Source: Draconibacterium orientale
Lineage (GTDB): Bacteria > Bacteroidota > Bacteroidia > Bacteroidales > UBA12170
Length of the DNA stretch: 56,710 nucleotides
Assembly (NCBI GenBank): GCA_020718205.1
Contig: DYSN01000009.1
Coordinates: 1-56,710 of the forward strand
Direction: 5' to 3'
Part shown: positions 7,496-15,751 of the stretch, piece by piece
Position numbering within the stretch: the first letter of the stretch is position 1
How the letters are laid out: every line of letters begins with the position of its first letter
Notes under the pieces: model-generated
What the model was told of the DNA's origin: nothing
What the model saw: the letters and a program-made list of their open reading frames with translations, nothing else
Databases searched by the model: none
Position numbers and translations under genes: made by a program

Positions 7496-9544
7496 ATGAA
7501 CCCGGATAATTCAATTTTAAAACAATCATTAATCGACAAACAGCAAATACTAATCGAAGCTCGTAACACCTTGAAAAAGGAATTTTTTGGCATCGATTAT
7601 ATAATCGATCAAATAGTGGACAGCATTAGCAGCTGGTTTTTTCTTCCGCAATTGCAGGAGAAGCCTTTGGTGGTAAATCTTTGGGGACTCACAGGCACCG
7701 GAAAAACATCTTTGGTGGCTCGTTTGTCTCAACTCCTTAATTTTTCAGACTCATACTTTTGGGTAGATTTAGGAGGAAAAGGCACTGAATATTCCTTTAA
7801 CAGTAGCATGAGCGAAATTTATGAAGCCGATCATAAATTGCCCATTATCTTAGTTTTAGACGAGTTTCAGCACAGCAGAACTATTCTGCATCCATTTAAT
7901 ACCGAAGTAGAGAAAGATGAGAACCGAAGAATTTGGGACTTTATGGACACAGGAAAAGTTACCAGCGACAACTGGTCTCATGGAGGTTATAGATTAGAGG
8001 AAACAATTTTGAGGCTCAAGGGACTCTATCAGGCCGACGTCAAGGTGAAAAATGGAATGGTGGTAGATAAACTGGATTTATGGAGCAGAGAAATGCAGAT
8101 TTATTTTGGCAAAGCCGTTAAAACTATTCCATTTGTGCCGGAAGAATATCATGTTCAAATTCTAAATTATGCTGGCGAACATTTGGGTATTTATCTCATA
8201 AGCGATATAAAAAAGCTACTTTTCTCCTTTGATGCCGCCCAAACCATTCACTTTCTGAATAAAGTAATGAAACACGGGAGGCATCCGGGAGAAAAAAAAT
8301 TTACCAAGGCTCTGATTTTTGTAATGGGCAACCTTGACGAGGCCTACTCCATGAACGACGACCTTTCTACGGATAAAGATGCGGATGAATTCCACAGATT
8401 ATCGCTAAAAATATCAGTTCCAAAAATAAAATTGGCTTTGCAGCAGCGATTTCGCAGCGAACAGATTGCCCGCCTTGGCAATATTCATATAATATTCCCA
8501 TCCCTTAATCGAAAGGCTTACGAGCAAATTATAGCCCACGAGTTAGATAAATATGCCCAAAACTTGTCCGATATTTTTCAATTGAAAGTTGTTTTTCTTG
8601 AGTCGGTTCACATGGCCATTTATGCAGAAGGAGTATACCCAACGCAGGGAGCGCGCCCTGTTTTTACTACCATTCTCCAGATATTGAAAAGTAAAATCAG
8701 CTATTTCTATACCGAATTTTTTCTGAGCCTTCAGGATATCGACAGGTTAGAGTTTTCTGTAAAACAGAACAAAATGATGGTTGATTATCAAAAAGATGAC
8801 CATTCTGTATTTACAAGAGAAACCGAGCTTATTACTTCCCTAACCGATGCCCGGCGAGGTAAAAAGGATGACTTTCAGGCAATAATTGCTGTTCACGAAA
8901 GCGGACATGCGGTATTGTCCATGATATTGATGAATACCATTCCCAGCGTTGTATATTCTGTAACGGCCGATGGTGAGGATCAGGGCTTTGTGAATTTAAA
9001 CTACCCCTGGAATTACATTTCTCGTCGCGAATTAGTCCCCAGACTTGCGGTTATGCTTGGAGGCTATGCATCCGAGGAATTGATTTTTGGGAAGGAGAAT
9101 TTAACAGCAGGCGCTGCAAGTGACATTGAAAAAGCAACAGAATTTATTTCAGAAATGTTTCAGTTGCAAGGAATGGGGAGCTTCCCGATAAAATATGGCC
9201 TTCCTATTCCCAACGAAAAATTTGCCTATCATCAATATCAAACCGTCGACGAAGAAGTAAAAAAAGCAATGGCAGAAGCCTTGGCACTTGCAGAAGCTAC
9301 CCTGAAGCGGGAGAAAAAATTGCTTCTTCATCTGGCTGATAATCTGAGCGATAACGGCATGCTAACCAAAAAGGAAATTCAACATATATTGATAAACTAT
9401 TCCGGCAGAAATATCCACATCATAGAAAATGCAGACCTGCGATTCTACCGTAACCATCTTAAGGATCAGGTTAAGTCCGTAAAAATATCAAATAGTAATC
9501 CAACTAACCTTTTCAATAATGAATCTCTAATGAATAAAAACTGA
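7496..9544 (+). CDS. Clp-type AAA+ ATPase fused to M41 (FtsH-type) zinc protease
   Basis: The ATG at 7496 (682 aa) is preferred to a TTG six bases earlier. Numbering from the TTG: Walker A GLTGTGKT 66-73, Walker B ILVLDE about 120-125, a DTGKV segment near 153-157, sensor-1 N281, FRSEQIAR with probable Arg finger R327, and a GARP sensor-2 at 387-390. These match ClpB-D2/ClpX-like ATPases rather than the FtsH ATPase. About 115 extra residues lie between DTGKV and sensor 1. The C-terminal half is an M41 protease: HESGH at 469-473, LGGYASEELIFG, and D545 in SDIEKAT as third zinc ligand. No hydrophobic membrane helix is present, so it should be soluble. The gene sits in the defence island behind a WYL regulator. 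Target and role are unknown; ATP-driven proteolysis is inferred. Confidence 0.85.
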   Translation: MNPDNSILKQSLIDKQQILIEARNTLKKEFFGIDYIIDQIVDSISSWFFLPQLQEKPLVVNLWGLTGTGKTSLVARLSQLLNFSDSYFWVDLGGKGTEYSFNSSMSEIYEADHKLPIILVLDEFQHSRTILHPFNTEVEKDENRRIWDFMDTGKVTSDNWSHGGYRLEETILRLKGLYQADVKVKNGMVVDKLDLWSREMQIYFGKAVKTIPFVPEEYHVQILNYAGEHLGIYLISDIKKLLFSFDAAQTIHFLNKVMKHGRHPGEKKFTKALIFVMGNLDEAYSMNDDLSTDKDADEFHRLSLKISVPKIKLALQQRFRSEQIARLGNIHIIFPSLNRKAYEQIIAHELDKYAQNLSDIFQLKVVFLESVHMAIYAEGVYPTQGARPVFTTILQILKSKISYFYTEFFLSLQDIDRLEFSVKQNKMMVDYQKDDHSVFTRETELITSLTDARRGKKDDFQAIIAVHESGHAVLSMILMNTIPSVVYSVTADGEDQGFVNLNYPWNYISRRELVPRLAVMLGGYASEELIFGKENLTAGAASDIEKATEFISEMFQLQGMGSFPIKYGLPIPNEKFAYHQYQTVDEEVKKAMAEALALAEATLKREKKLLLHLADNLSDNGMLTKKEIQHILINYSGRNIHIIENADLRFYRNHLKDQVKSVKISNSNPTNLFNNESLMNKN

Positions 9545-9593
9545 TATATATCTTCATTCGACGGGTTTCAATAGTGAATTTGACTTTGGCTGG

Positions 9594-9624
9594 TTGAAAG
9601 AAATGAATTTAAATCGTAATTTTG
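9594..9624 (+). promoter_or_regulatory. Promoter for the MNT-HEPN pair
   Basis: A TTG at 9594-9596 and a TAATTTTG -7 box at 9617-9624 are separated by 20 bp, the expected spacing. The predicted leader to the ATG at 9749 is about 120 nt, unusually long for this window. Nothing else recognisable was found in 9545-9748. Confidence 0.5.
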
Positions 9625-9748
9625 GGCTGAAGAATTCCATCTATGTACATTTTTCTATGATGAAGCTTCCATGATAGATATGATCACTATCGGTCATAAT
9701 TTCGCTTGGGATGTTCCATGCGGCTTTTAAAAAACAAATTATTTGAAG

Positions 9749-10066
9749 ATGAATAATAGGACTAAAAATATTGCCAGGTTAATAAAGCAGAACATTGCCG
9801 ATATTGATCCAAACGCTCAGGTTATTTTATTTGGTTCGCAAGCACGGGGTAATGAAAAGGAGGATTCGGACTGGGATCTGTTACTTCTTACGGATTATCC
9901 CATGAATTTAGATAAAGAAAGACAATTCCGAAATCACTTATACGATTTGGAGCTGGAAATTGGGGAGCCTTTCTCGCTCTTTTCTTTTTCGAAAGATGAT
10001 TGGAATAACAGGCAAAAAATAACCCGGTTCTATTTTAATGTCTCAAAGGAAGGAATAAGTCTATGA
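9749..10066 (+). CDS. MntA-like minimal nucleotidyltransferase (antitoxin type)
   Basis: 105 aa from the ATG at 9749; a TTG at 9743 is in frame but less likely. The catalytic signature of the nucleotidyltransferase fold is intact: VILFGSQARG (about residues 27-36) followed by DSDWDLLLL, which supplies the two metal-binding aspartates. In MNT-HEPN modules this protein neutralises its HEPN partner, in characterised cases by adding AMP to it. The stop overlaps the HEPN start by four bases. The antitoxin appears intact while its partner is frameshifted, which may mean the pair is decaying. Confidence 0.87.
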   Translation: MNNRTKNIARLIKQNIADIDPNAQVILFGSQARGNEKEDSDWDLLLLTDYPMNLDKERQFRNHLYDLELEIGEPFSLFSFSKDDWNNRQKITRFYFNVSKEGISL

Positions 10067-10463
10067 TTTCCGAAGAAAGGCTTGAATACGTAAATTATAG
10101 AATTAATTCTGCATTTAATAATTATAATGCTGCTAAAGTATTGGCAGATAATGGATTCTGGAATTCTGAAGTAAATCGGCTCTATTATTCAGTTTATTAT
10201 TCTTTGAATGCTTTATTAGTTCATAATGATATATATGCTCATTCACATTCAGGCATAGTGCGCAGTTTTCGATGCATTTTATAAAAACAGGGAAACTTGA
10301 TAGAAAATATGGGGTCTTGTTGGCCGAATTGTATGATTTGAGACGAAAAGGTGATTATGATAATATTTATGATTTTGATCCAGAATCTGTTAAACCTATG
10401 TTCGAATCAGTTTTAGAAATGATATCTCAAATTCGAAATGAACTGCAATCTCGTGATAAGTAG
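10063..10463 (+). pseudogene. HEPN-domain partner of MntA, broken by a one-base frameshift
   Basis: Two frames together make one HEPN protein of about 133 aa. The first (10063-10284) has the helix pair with VNRLYYSVYYSLNALLVH and HSHSG. The second (from 10272) continues with MHFIKTGKLDRKYG, LYDLRRKGDYDN and a final helix. Family members read HSG, then five residues ending in F, then one residue before a hydrophobic-HF; here that one codon has only two bases (10270-10271), so one base is missing. The usual Rx4-6H of HEPN nucleases is not seen: the Arg is followed by Tyr positions, as in other members of this subfamily known to me. Either a true pseudogene or a sequencing error. Confidence 0.85.
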
Positions 10464-10554
10464 GGTGCAAATTATTATTACTTCTTTCTAGATCCCCAAA
10501 ACCGGCGATACTTTTCTTCAACAGCATGGTAAACTATGATGTGGCATTTTTATG

Positions 10555-10563
10555 TATTTTTGC
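10555..10563 (+). promoter_or_regulatory. -7 box TATTTTTGC directly before rbfA
   Basis: It matches TAnnTTTG(C). The G lies five bases before the ATG at 10567, so transcription would begin at or next to the start codon and give a leaderless message. No good TTG -33 partner is visible. Confidence 0.5.
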
Positions 10564-10566
10564 CGA

Positions 10567-10905
10567 ATGGAAACAAAACGTCAGGAAAAAATAGCTCGCC
10601 TCATTCAAAAGGAAATGAGCATGATCTTTCAAAAAGAGATGTCGCATTTGGGCGGCGGTGGAATGGTAACCGTTACCAAAGCAAAAATCAGCAGCGATTT
10701 AAGTGTATCAAGAGTATATATCAGTCTCTTAGCGGTCGAAGATGCAACAGCCGTGATTAAAGAAATTAACGAGAACGAAAAGGAAATCCGCTTCGAATTC
10801 GGTAAAAAAATAAGAAACCAACTCCGCATTGTTCCCCATTTTAAATTCTTCGAAGACGACTCCATGGAATATTACGAAAACATTGAACGTCTCCTCAACA
10901 AATAA
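10567..10905 (+). CDS. rbfA: Ribosome-binding factor A
   Basis: 112 aa from METKRQEKIARLIQ, the conserved N-terminus; an upstream in-frame ATG at 10552 lies inside the -7 box and is rejected. The KH-type fold is recognisable by VTVTKAKISSDLSVSRVYIS and the final IRNQLRIVPHFKFFEDDS segment. RbfA binds the 30S subunit and matures the 5' end of 16S rRNA, and is needed for cold growth. It marks the return to core chromosome after the defence island. A methyltransferase gene follows after 8 bp and is probably co-transcribed. Confidence 0.93.
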   Translation: METKRQEKIARLIQKEMSMIFQKEMSHLGGGGMVTVTKAKISSDLSVSRVYISLLAVEDATAVIKEINENEKEIRFEFGKKIRNQLRIVPHFKFFEDDSMEYYENIERLLNK

Positions 10906-10913
10906 AACTATCC

Positions 10914-11744
10914 ATGCAATATGATCCCATTAAACGAAGTCTGGGCAAGGTTTTTAATCAAAGCCCGGTTACCCGCAAACTTTTCTACAGCCTTCTCGAC
11001 CTACTACTTCTTCGCACCTGGCATGTGAAAAAAGCCTTTTCTAACTGGGCAAAAACAGCTCCCCAAAACCCTAATATCTTAGATGCAGGCATGGGTTTTG
11101 GCCAATACAGCTGGTTCATGTCGCAAAAACTTCCACTGGCAAAAATTAAGGGGGTGGATGTTAAAGATGAACAAGTTGCTGATTGCAATCTGTTTTTTAA
11201 ACAAGTGGGGCACTCCAATGCTGTCTTCGAAATAGCCGATCTCACTCAGTTTGTAGAGAAAGACAAGTACGATTTTGTGCTTTCGGTCGACGTTATGGAA
11301 CATATAGAAGAAGATGTACAGGTATTCAAAAACTTATATGCCAGCATGAAAACCGGCGGAATGTTACTCATTTCCACACCATCCGATCAGGGTGGCTCCG
11401 ATGTGCATCACCACGATCACGATCATCATCACAATGATGGTTCTCAATCGTTTATCGATGAGCATGTGCGCGATGGCTATGGAATCGAAGATATAAAAAG
11501 CAAATTGAAAATGGCGGGTTTTAGCCAAAGCGAAGCCCATTACAGCTACGGAACTCCCGGAAAAATCAGCTGGAAACTTAGTATGAAATATCCCATCCTG
11601 ATGCTCAATGTCTCTAAAATTTTCTTTGTGTTGCTGCCATTCTATTACATTCTCGTGTTTCCCTTCGCTTTGATTCTCAATTATTTCGATGTAGCGGGCA
11701 AACATAGCACCGGAACGGGCCTTATTGTTAAAGCCTGGAAATAA
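10914..11744 (+). CDS. Class I SAM-dependent methyltransferase with His-rich loop and C-terminal membrane segment
   Basis: 276 aa. SAM-binding motif I is LDAGMGFGQYSW (about 56-67), with the acidic end of strand 2 in VDVKDEQ and motif IV around FVLSVDVMEHIEE. The substrate is not predictable; the family includes methyltransferases acting on small molecules and lipids. Residues 165-173 contain seven His and two Asp in a short loop after TPSDQGGSD. The last 60 residues hold one or two hydrophobic stretches (about 215-255), which suggests membrane attachment. It follows rbfA by 8 bp and converges on dprA, with only 25 bp between the stops and no clear terminator hairpin. Confidence 0.75.
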   Translation: MQYDPIKRSLGKVFNQSPVTRKLFYSLLDLLLLRTWHVKKAFSNWAKTAPQNPNILDAGMGFGQYSWFMSQKLPLAKIKGVDVKDEQVADCNLFFKQVGHSNAVFEIADLTQFVEKDKYDFVLSVDVMEHIEEDVQVFKNLYASMKTGGMLLISTPSDQGGSDVHHHDHDHHHNDGSQSFIDEHVRDGYGIEDIKSKLKMAGFSQSEAHYSYGTPGKISWKLSMKYPILMLNVSKIFFVLLPFYYILVFPFALILNYFDVAGKHSTGTGLIVKAWK

Positions 11745-11769
11745 GCTGTATAAATAATGAGATTCGGGT

Positions 11770-12879
11770 TTATCGGAGCAGCTGATAAACTTTACCAGGA
11801 AGACATTTCACAACCCCTTCAAACTCCAGATTGAGCAACGACGAAGCCAGCTTGCTGCTGGTAAGTCCGGTTTTGGCCATTATCAGGTCGATGGCGCATT
11901 GTTTCTGGTCGAAAAGTAAATCTACAATGGCTTGTTCATCGGGGTTTAAATCGGGGAAGAGTTTGGGCTGAATGGTCTTGGTTTTCTTCCGCACATCCCA
12001 CGAGAGCTGATACAGCAAATCGGCCGAATTCTCCACAAGGGAGGCGCGGTTGGTTTTAATGAGAAAATTACAGCCCTTGGATAGAACATCGTCCGGTCGG
12101 CCAGGAACAGCAAAAACATCGCGGTTATAGCTGTTGGCAATATCAGCGGTAATCAAAGAGCCTCCCTTTTTCCCCGATTCTATCACGAGCGTGGCATCTG
12201 CCAATCCGGCAATCACGCGGTTTCGCTGCGGAAAATTAAAGGCATCGGGTTTGGTGCCCGATATAAACTCGGTGATGATTCCCCCCTGAATCTGCATTTC
12301 TGCTGCCATATCCTTATTGATGGAAGGATAAATGCTATCTAATCCATGAGCCACAGCCCCAACAGTGGGAACTTTGTTTTTTAGACAGGCTTTGTGGGCG
12401 CGGGTGTCCACTCCATAGGCCAATCCGCTCACCACCATTACCCCGGCATCCTTTAAACCTGCAATCATTTCGTCGGTAATTTCTTTTCCCCTTTCTGTGA
12501 TGCTTCGCGTTCCTACAATGGCCAGAATCCTTTCGTAATTCAACACATCCATCCCTTTGTAATAAATCATCATGGGGCTGTCGGAAGCTTGTTTTAAACG
12601 GTAGGGATATTCGGCATCGGTAAAAAACAGGGTTTGAATCTCGTTTTTCTTCACAAACTTAAGCTCGTTTTCTGCGTCAGTGAGAACGGACTGATTGACA
12701 ATGAGATAAGCCAGCTTGCTCCCAATTCCATCTATTTTCTCCAAATGCTCTTTCTTTTGATGAAAAACACCTTCGGCACCGCCACAATAAGCCACAAGTT
12801 TTTTTCCGTTGATATGGCCAATGCCTGGAAGAAGGCTTACGCCAATTTCGTAAATGAGCTGCTGATCCGTTTTAATCAT
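11770..12879 (-). CDS. dprA: DNA-processing protein DprA
   Basis: 369 aa starting at MIKTDQQLIYEIGV (ATG complement at 12877-12879). The open frame runs 75 codons further upstream, but that part overlaps the end of the permease gene and lacks homology-like character, so the internal start is chosen. Features: N-terminal helix-hairpin-helix/SAM-like region (LLPGIGHINGKKL, IDGIGSKLAYLIV), Rossmann DprA core (VGTRSITERG, VSGLAYGVDTRAH, FPQRNRVIAGLAD, GSLITADIA, VPGRPDDVLSKGCN) and a C-terminal winged helix. DprA binds incoming single-stranded DNA and loads RecA in natural transformation. Confidence 0.93.
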   Translation of the reverse strand: MIKTDQQLIYEIGVSLLPGIGHINGKKLVAYCGGAEGVFHQKKEHLEKIDGIGSKLAYLIVNQSVLTDAENELKFVKKNEIQTLFFTDAEYPYRLKQASDSPMMIYYKGMDVLNYERILAIVGTRSITERGKEITDEMIAGLKDAGVMVVSGLAYGVDTRAHKACLKNKVPTVGAVAHGLDSIYPSINKDMAAEMQIQGGIITEFISGTKPDAFNFPQRNRVIAGLADATLVIESGKKGGSLITADIANSYNRDVFAVPGRPDDVLSKGCNFLIKTNRASLVENSADLLYQLSWDVRKKTKTIQPKLFPDLNPDEQAIVDLLFDQKQCAIDLIMAKTGLTSSKLASSLLNLEFEGVVKCLPGKVYQLLR

Positions 12880-12923
12880 AATGGATTTATTAAAAATGGG
12901 GAGGCTAAAGTAGAAAAAATTCG

Positions 12924-14141
12924 CTAATCTAAGCGACGGGCAAGTTGTCGCAATGGATAGATTACCGAAATGGCACTCATCAATAGAACCATGAGCAAAA
13001 CCTGAATAAAATCGGAGAACATGATAGATACAGGATAGGAGTTCACTACAAAACCTGTTCCGCCTTCGCCCAGTGATATCAACCCAAATTCCTGCTGAAG
13101 CCACGAAATAAATCCCCCAAGAACCAGTCCGGTGAGCCCTCCCGCCAGGCTTATCATCATGCCTTCGATGGCGAAAATATTCAAAATCAACTTTTTAGAA
13201 GCCCCCAAAGCCTTCAGGGTTTTAATATCGGGTTTCTTGTCGACAATCAACATGCTGATGCTGCCAATGATATTGAAGGTGGCTATCAAAAGAATAAACC
13301 CCAGAATAATATAGACCATGAGCTTTTCCGATTGCATCACCTGCAACAGAACTGACTGCTGCTCAAATCGGTTTTTAACTTTGTATTCCGCTCCCACAGC
13401 CTTTTGAACTTCTCTTTGAACTTGGCCGACGTCGTTTTTCGGCTTTAGCGAAATCTCAACTGACGATATAACCTGCTCCAATCCAACAATTTGTTGCAGG
13501 TAGTCTAAGGATATAAAGGCATAATTTTCGTCGTAATCCTGTCGTACACTAAAAAACCCCGACGGATAAAGATAAGTGGATCTGAAGGAATCATCAATGC
13601 GCGCTCCGGCATCGGTACTTTTGTCGGGTAAAAAAACCTGAATGGAATTGGACAGGTCGCCCAGCTGACTTTGAAGCCTGTAGGCCACGCCATAGCCCAG
13701 AACGAGATAATTCGTTTTAAACTCGTTGAGCACAAAATGGCCTTGAACCATCAGAGTATCGAATCGGGTCATGTTTACAAAGGAACTATCAACCCCCCTA
13801 AGCTTCACTAAGGCCTGCTGTCCCTTGTATTTTAGCAAGGCGCTTTCTTCAAGCACATAGCTTATTTTGTCCACTCCGTCAATAGGGTTCAATTTTTCGG
13901 TGGGAAAAGCATCTAAGCGAAATGTTTTCCCCTGAACTGGTTCCACAAGCAACTCCGGGTTGAAGCTGTTAAACAGGGAAATGACAAGTTTTTCAAAACC
14001 ATTAAATACCGAAAGCACAATAATGAGCGATGCAGTGGTCAGCATGACACCAATCACCGAAATCATGCTGATATAGTTGATGATATGATGCGATTTCTTT
14101 GCAAAAAGATATCGGCGGGCTATGTATAAGTCGGCTCTCAA
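12924..14141 (-). CDS. LolC/E-type (FtsX/MacB-like) ABC transporter permease
   Basis: 405 aa. One N-terminal membrane helix (about 21-46, after YIARRYLFAKKSHHIINYIS) is followed by a large periplasmic domain and three C-terminal helices (about 273-300, 320-345, 370-395), the MacB/FtsX topology. The N-terminal ARRYLF motif is that of LolC/LolE lipoprotein-release permeases, whose family role is to extract lipoproteins from the inner membrane. No ATPase gene is adjacent. The gene is 44 bp upstream of dprA and nearly abuts the upstream outer-membrane gene (stop 14143), so the three probably form one minus-strand operon. Confidence 0.85.
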   Translation of the reverse strand: MRADLYIARRYLFAKKSHHIINYISMISVIGVMLTTASLIIVLSVFNGFEKLVISLFNSFNPELLVEPVQGKTFRLDAFPTEKLNPIDGVDKISYVLEESALLKYKGQQALVKLRGVDSSFVNMTRFDTLMVQGHFVLNEFKTNYLVLGYGVAYRLQSQLGDLSNSIQVFLPDKSTDAGARIDDSFRSTYLYPSGFFSVRQDYDENYAFISLDYLQQIVGLEQVISSVEISLKPKNDVGQVQREVQKAVGAEYKVKNRFEQQSVLLQVMQSEKLMVYIILGFILLIATFNIIGSISMLIVDKKPDIKTLKALGASKKLILNIFAIEGMMISLAGGLTGLVLGGFISWLQQEFGLISLGEGGTGFVVNSYPVSIMFSDFIQVLLMVLLMSAISVIYPLRQLARRLD

Positions 14142-14142
14142 A

Positions 14143-14868
14143 TTAGAAAATGACTCCCAAATTTAGTTCAAAATAATAGGGGATGGCTTTGGCTTCAACT
14201 TTTTTATCTACGCTATTGATTCCGTTGAGTACATTGGTAAATCCATTGTTAAAATTTAAGCCCAACATCATGCTAATGGATTCATCTATAATATATTCGG
14301 CACCGGCGCCCATCAGCAACGAGGCTTTAAAAAGACTCGCCTGGTCTTTTATATCCACTTTCTCCTCGGCATAATTGAGCTTCAATCCTCCGTCACTTAT
14401 TCCCGAAAAGGTATCGTCGGCTTTGGCTCTGATATTGATGCCCGTATTAATTCCTATCAAACCAAAAAACTGAAGATTTGGAGCCAACTCGTTTGTTTTC
14501 ATTTTAAAAGCAAAAGGAACTTCAATATAGCGGAGGTTGTAAACCCTATCTAATGTTCCGGTATATGACGAAGCATCTTCTGCTATAACCAAATGCGGGA
14601 ACAAAAGTTTCCCTTTAAAATAACTCACATTAAATCCGGTATTTATGTAGTAATTATCCATAAGGGTGATGTCGGCCACAAAACCCCAGGCAAAAGAGAA
14701 CGAAGTGCCATTGTATTTATAATCATCAACATCGGGGCTCAGCCAGCTAAGCGCCGGGCTTAACTTAAAGCCAAATTTAAAGGGTTTTTGCTGAGCATGA
14801 CTAAAATTGGCAAACAGCAATAGAATTCCGATAAGAGCGAAAAATATACTTTTGTTTATATATTTCAT
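14143..14868 (-). CDS. Outer-membrane beta-barrel protein (PorT-like)
   Basis: 241 aa with a clear signal peptide (MKYINKSIFF, hydrophobic core, cleavage near SHAQ). The mature part alternates hydrophobic and polar residues in short strands with many aromatic residues and ends in LNLGVIF, the pattern of small Bacteroidota outer-membrane barrels of the PorT/OMP_b-brl type. Some PorT relatives support type IX secretion; whether this one does cannot be told from sequence. It lies divergent from a second barrel gene at 15028. No clear TAnnTTTG box was found before it. Confidence 0.7.
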   Translation of the reverse strand: MKYINKSIFFALIGILLLFANFSHAQQKPFKFGFKLSPALSWLSPDVDDYKYNGTSFSFAWGFVADITLMDNYYINTGFNVSYFKGKLLFPHLVIAEDASSYTGTLDRVYNLRYIEVPFAFKMKTNELAPNLQFFGLIGINTGINIRAKADDTFSGISDGGLKLNYAEEKVDIKDQASLFKASLLMGAGAEYIIDESISMMLGLNFNNGFTNVLNGINSVDKKVEAKAIPYYFELNLGVIF

Positions 14869-14943
14869 AATTGCTTGATTTATATTTTTTTATGATAATT
14901 ACTAAATATTTCCTTAAAAAGATTCCTGTATAAACGAAAGTAT

Positions 14944-14951
14944 TATATTTG
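14944..14951 (+). promoter_or_regulatory. -7 box TATATTTG before the 15028 barrel gene
   Basis: It matches the Bacteroidota -7 element and predicts a leader of about 70 nt. That leader contains an imperfect hairpin (GATGTT, then TTTA, opposite TAAACATC, about 14971-14992). Confidence 0.4.
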
Positions 14952-15027
14952 AATTATAGAACAGCACTCCGATGTTGTTTATTTTAAACATCTTAATGTT
15001 GAGTAATTTTAACTAAAACTATATTTT

Positions 15028-15702
15028 ATGAAAAAGGTAATTTTATTTTTTGTTGCAATTTTTATCGGCGGAAGCCTCATGGCTCAGCTCCCTAATTTCG
15101 GTTTAAGGATAGGTATGACCACATCTAAATTATCGACGAATCTGAGCTCAAATTTCGAATCGGAAAATCGTTTGGGTTATCAAGGGGGTGTCTTTATTCG
15201 TATGAATTTCAATAGATTGTATGTTCAGCCTGAGCTCATTTACAACCACCGCAGCACCAAACTGGAATATGAAATCAATCCGGTAGCCGATTTGCAGGAA
15301 CAAAGTGTTGGAATTCGTTCACAAATGAAAATTGGTACTTTCGATATCCCCGTTCTGATTGGATTCAAACTTTTCGATTCTAAACTCATGAACGTTAGAA
15401 TTTTCGCAGGCCCCAATATTTCTTTCTCAACCAACAAAAACTTCACCTACGAGTACGTAACCAACGATGGTGAAACCATAGAAGGCGAAGTGCCGGAAGA
15501 TCAACAACTTTCGGTTGACGATTTCAATAAAACCACCTGGTATCTTCAGGCCGGTGCCGGAGTTGATGTGTTGTTTCTCACTTTCGATGTTCGCTACGAA
15601 AAAGGCATGTCGAAAATGTTCGAAGGAGATGTTTCAAACCTGAAGGATATCAACTTAAAGAACAATGTTTGGGTGTTTACTCTTGGATTTAAATTTATCT
15701 AA
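15028..15702 (+). CDS. Outer-membrane beta-barrel protein (porin family)
   Basis: 224 aa with signal peptide MKKVILFFVAIFIGGSLMAQ and cleavage after MAQ. The mature protein begins LPNFGLRIGMTTSKLS and continues in alternating strands (YVQPELIYNHR, FDIPVLIGFKLF, VRIFAGPNISFS, YLQAGAGVDVLFLTFDVRYEKG), ending VFTLGFKFI. This is the PorT/OMP_b-brl_2 pattern common in Bacteroidota; ligand and role are unknown. A strong terminator follows 20 bp after the stop, so it is probably monocistronic. It is similar in architecture to the divergent neighbour but not an obvious duplicate. Confidence 0.75.
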   Translation: MKKVILFFVAIFIGGSLMAQLPNFGLRIGMTTSKLSTNLSSNFESENRLGYQGGVFIRMNFNRLYVQPELIYNHRSTKLEYEINPVADLQEQSVGIRSQMKIGTFDIPVLIGFKLFDSKLMNVRIFAGPNISFSTNKNFTYEYVTNDGETIEGEVPEDQQLSVDDFNKTTWYLQAGAGVDVLFLTFDVRYEKGMSKMFEGDVSNLKDINLKNNVWVFTLGFKFI

Positions 15703-15721
15703 AATCAATAAACTTTCAAAA

Positions 15722-15751
15722 AAACCGTTTCATCACCGAAACGGTTTTTTT
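15722..15751 (+). terminator. Intrinsic terminator after the porin-family gene
   Basis: A perfect 10-bp stem AAACCGTTTC / GAAACGGTTT with a 6-nt loop is followed by a T run. The T run leads straight into the next -7 box (15751-15759). Confidence 0.85.

Noticed and set aside
9545..9748. Remnant of an insertion sequence at the end of the island
   Set aside because: No terminal inverted repeats, target duplication or transposase fragment could be seen; only a promoter is supported.
10063..10463. Two separate small genes in the HEPN region
   Set aside because: The two frames join to one known HEPN pattern with exactly one base missing.
12880..13104. N-terminal extension of dprA by 75 codons
   Set aside because: It overlaps the end of the permease gene on the same strand and lacks family similarity; the conserved DprA start is at 12879.
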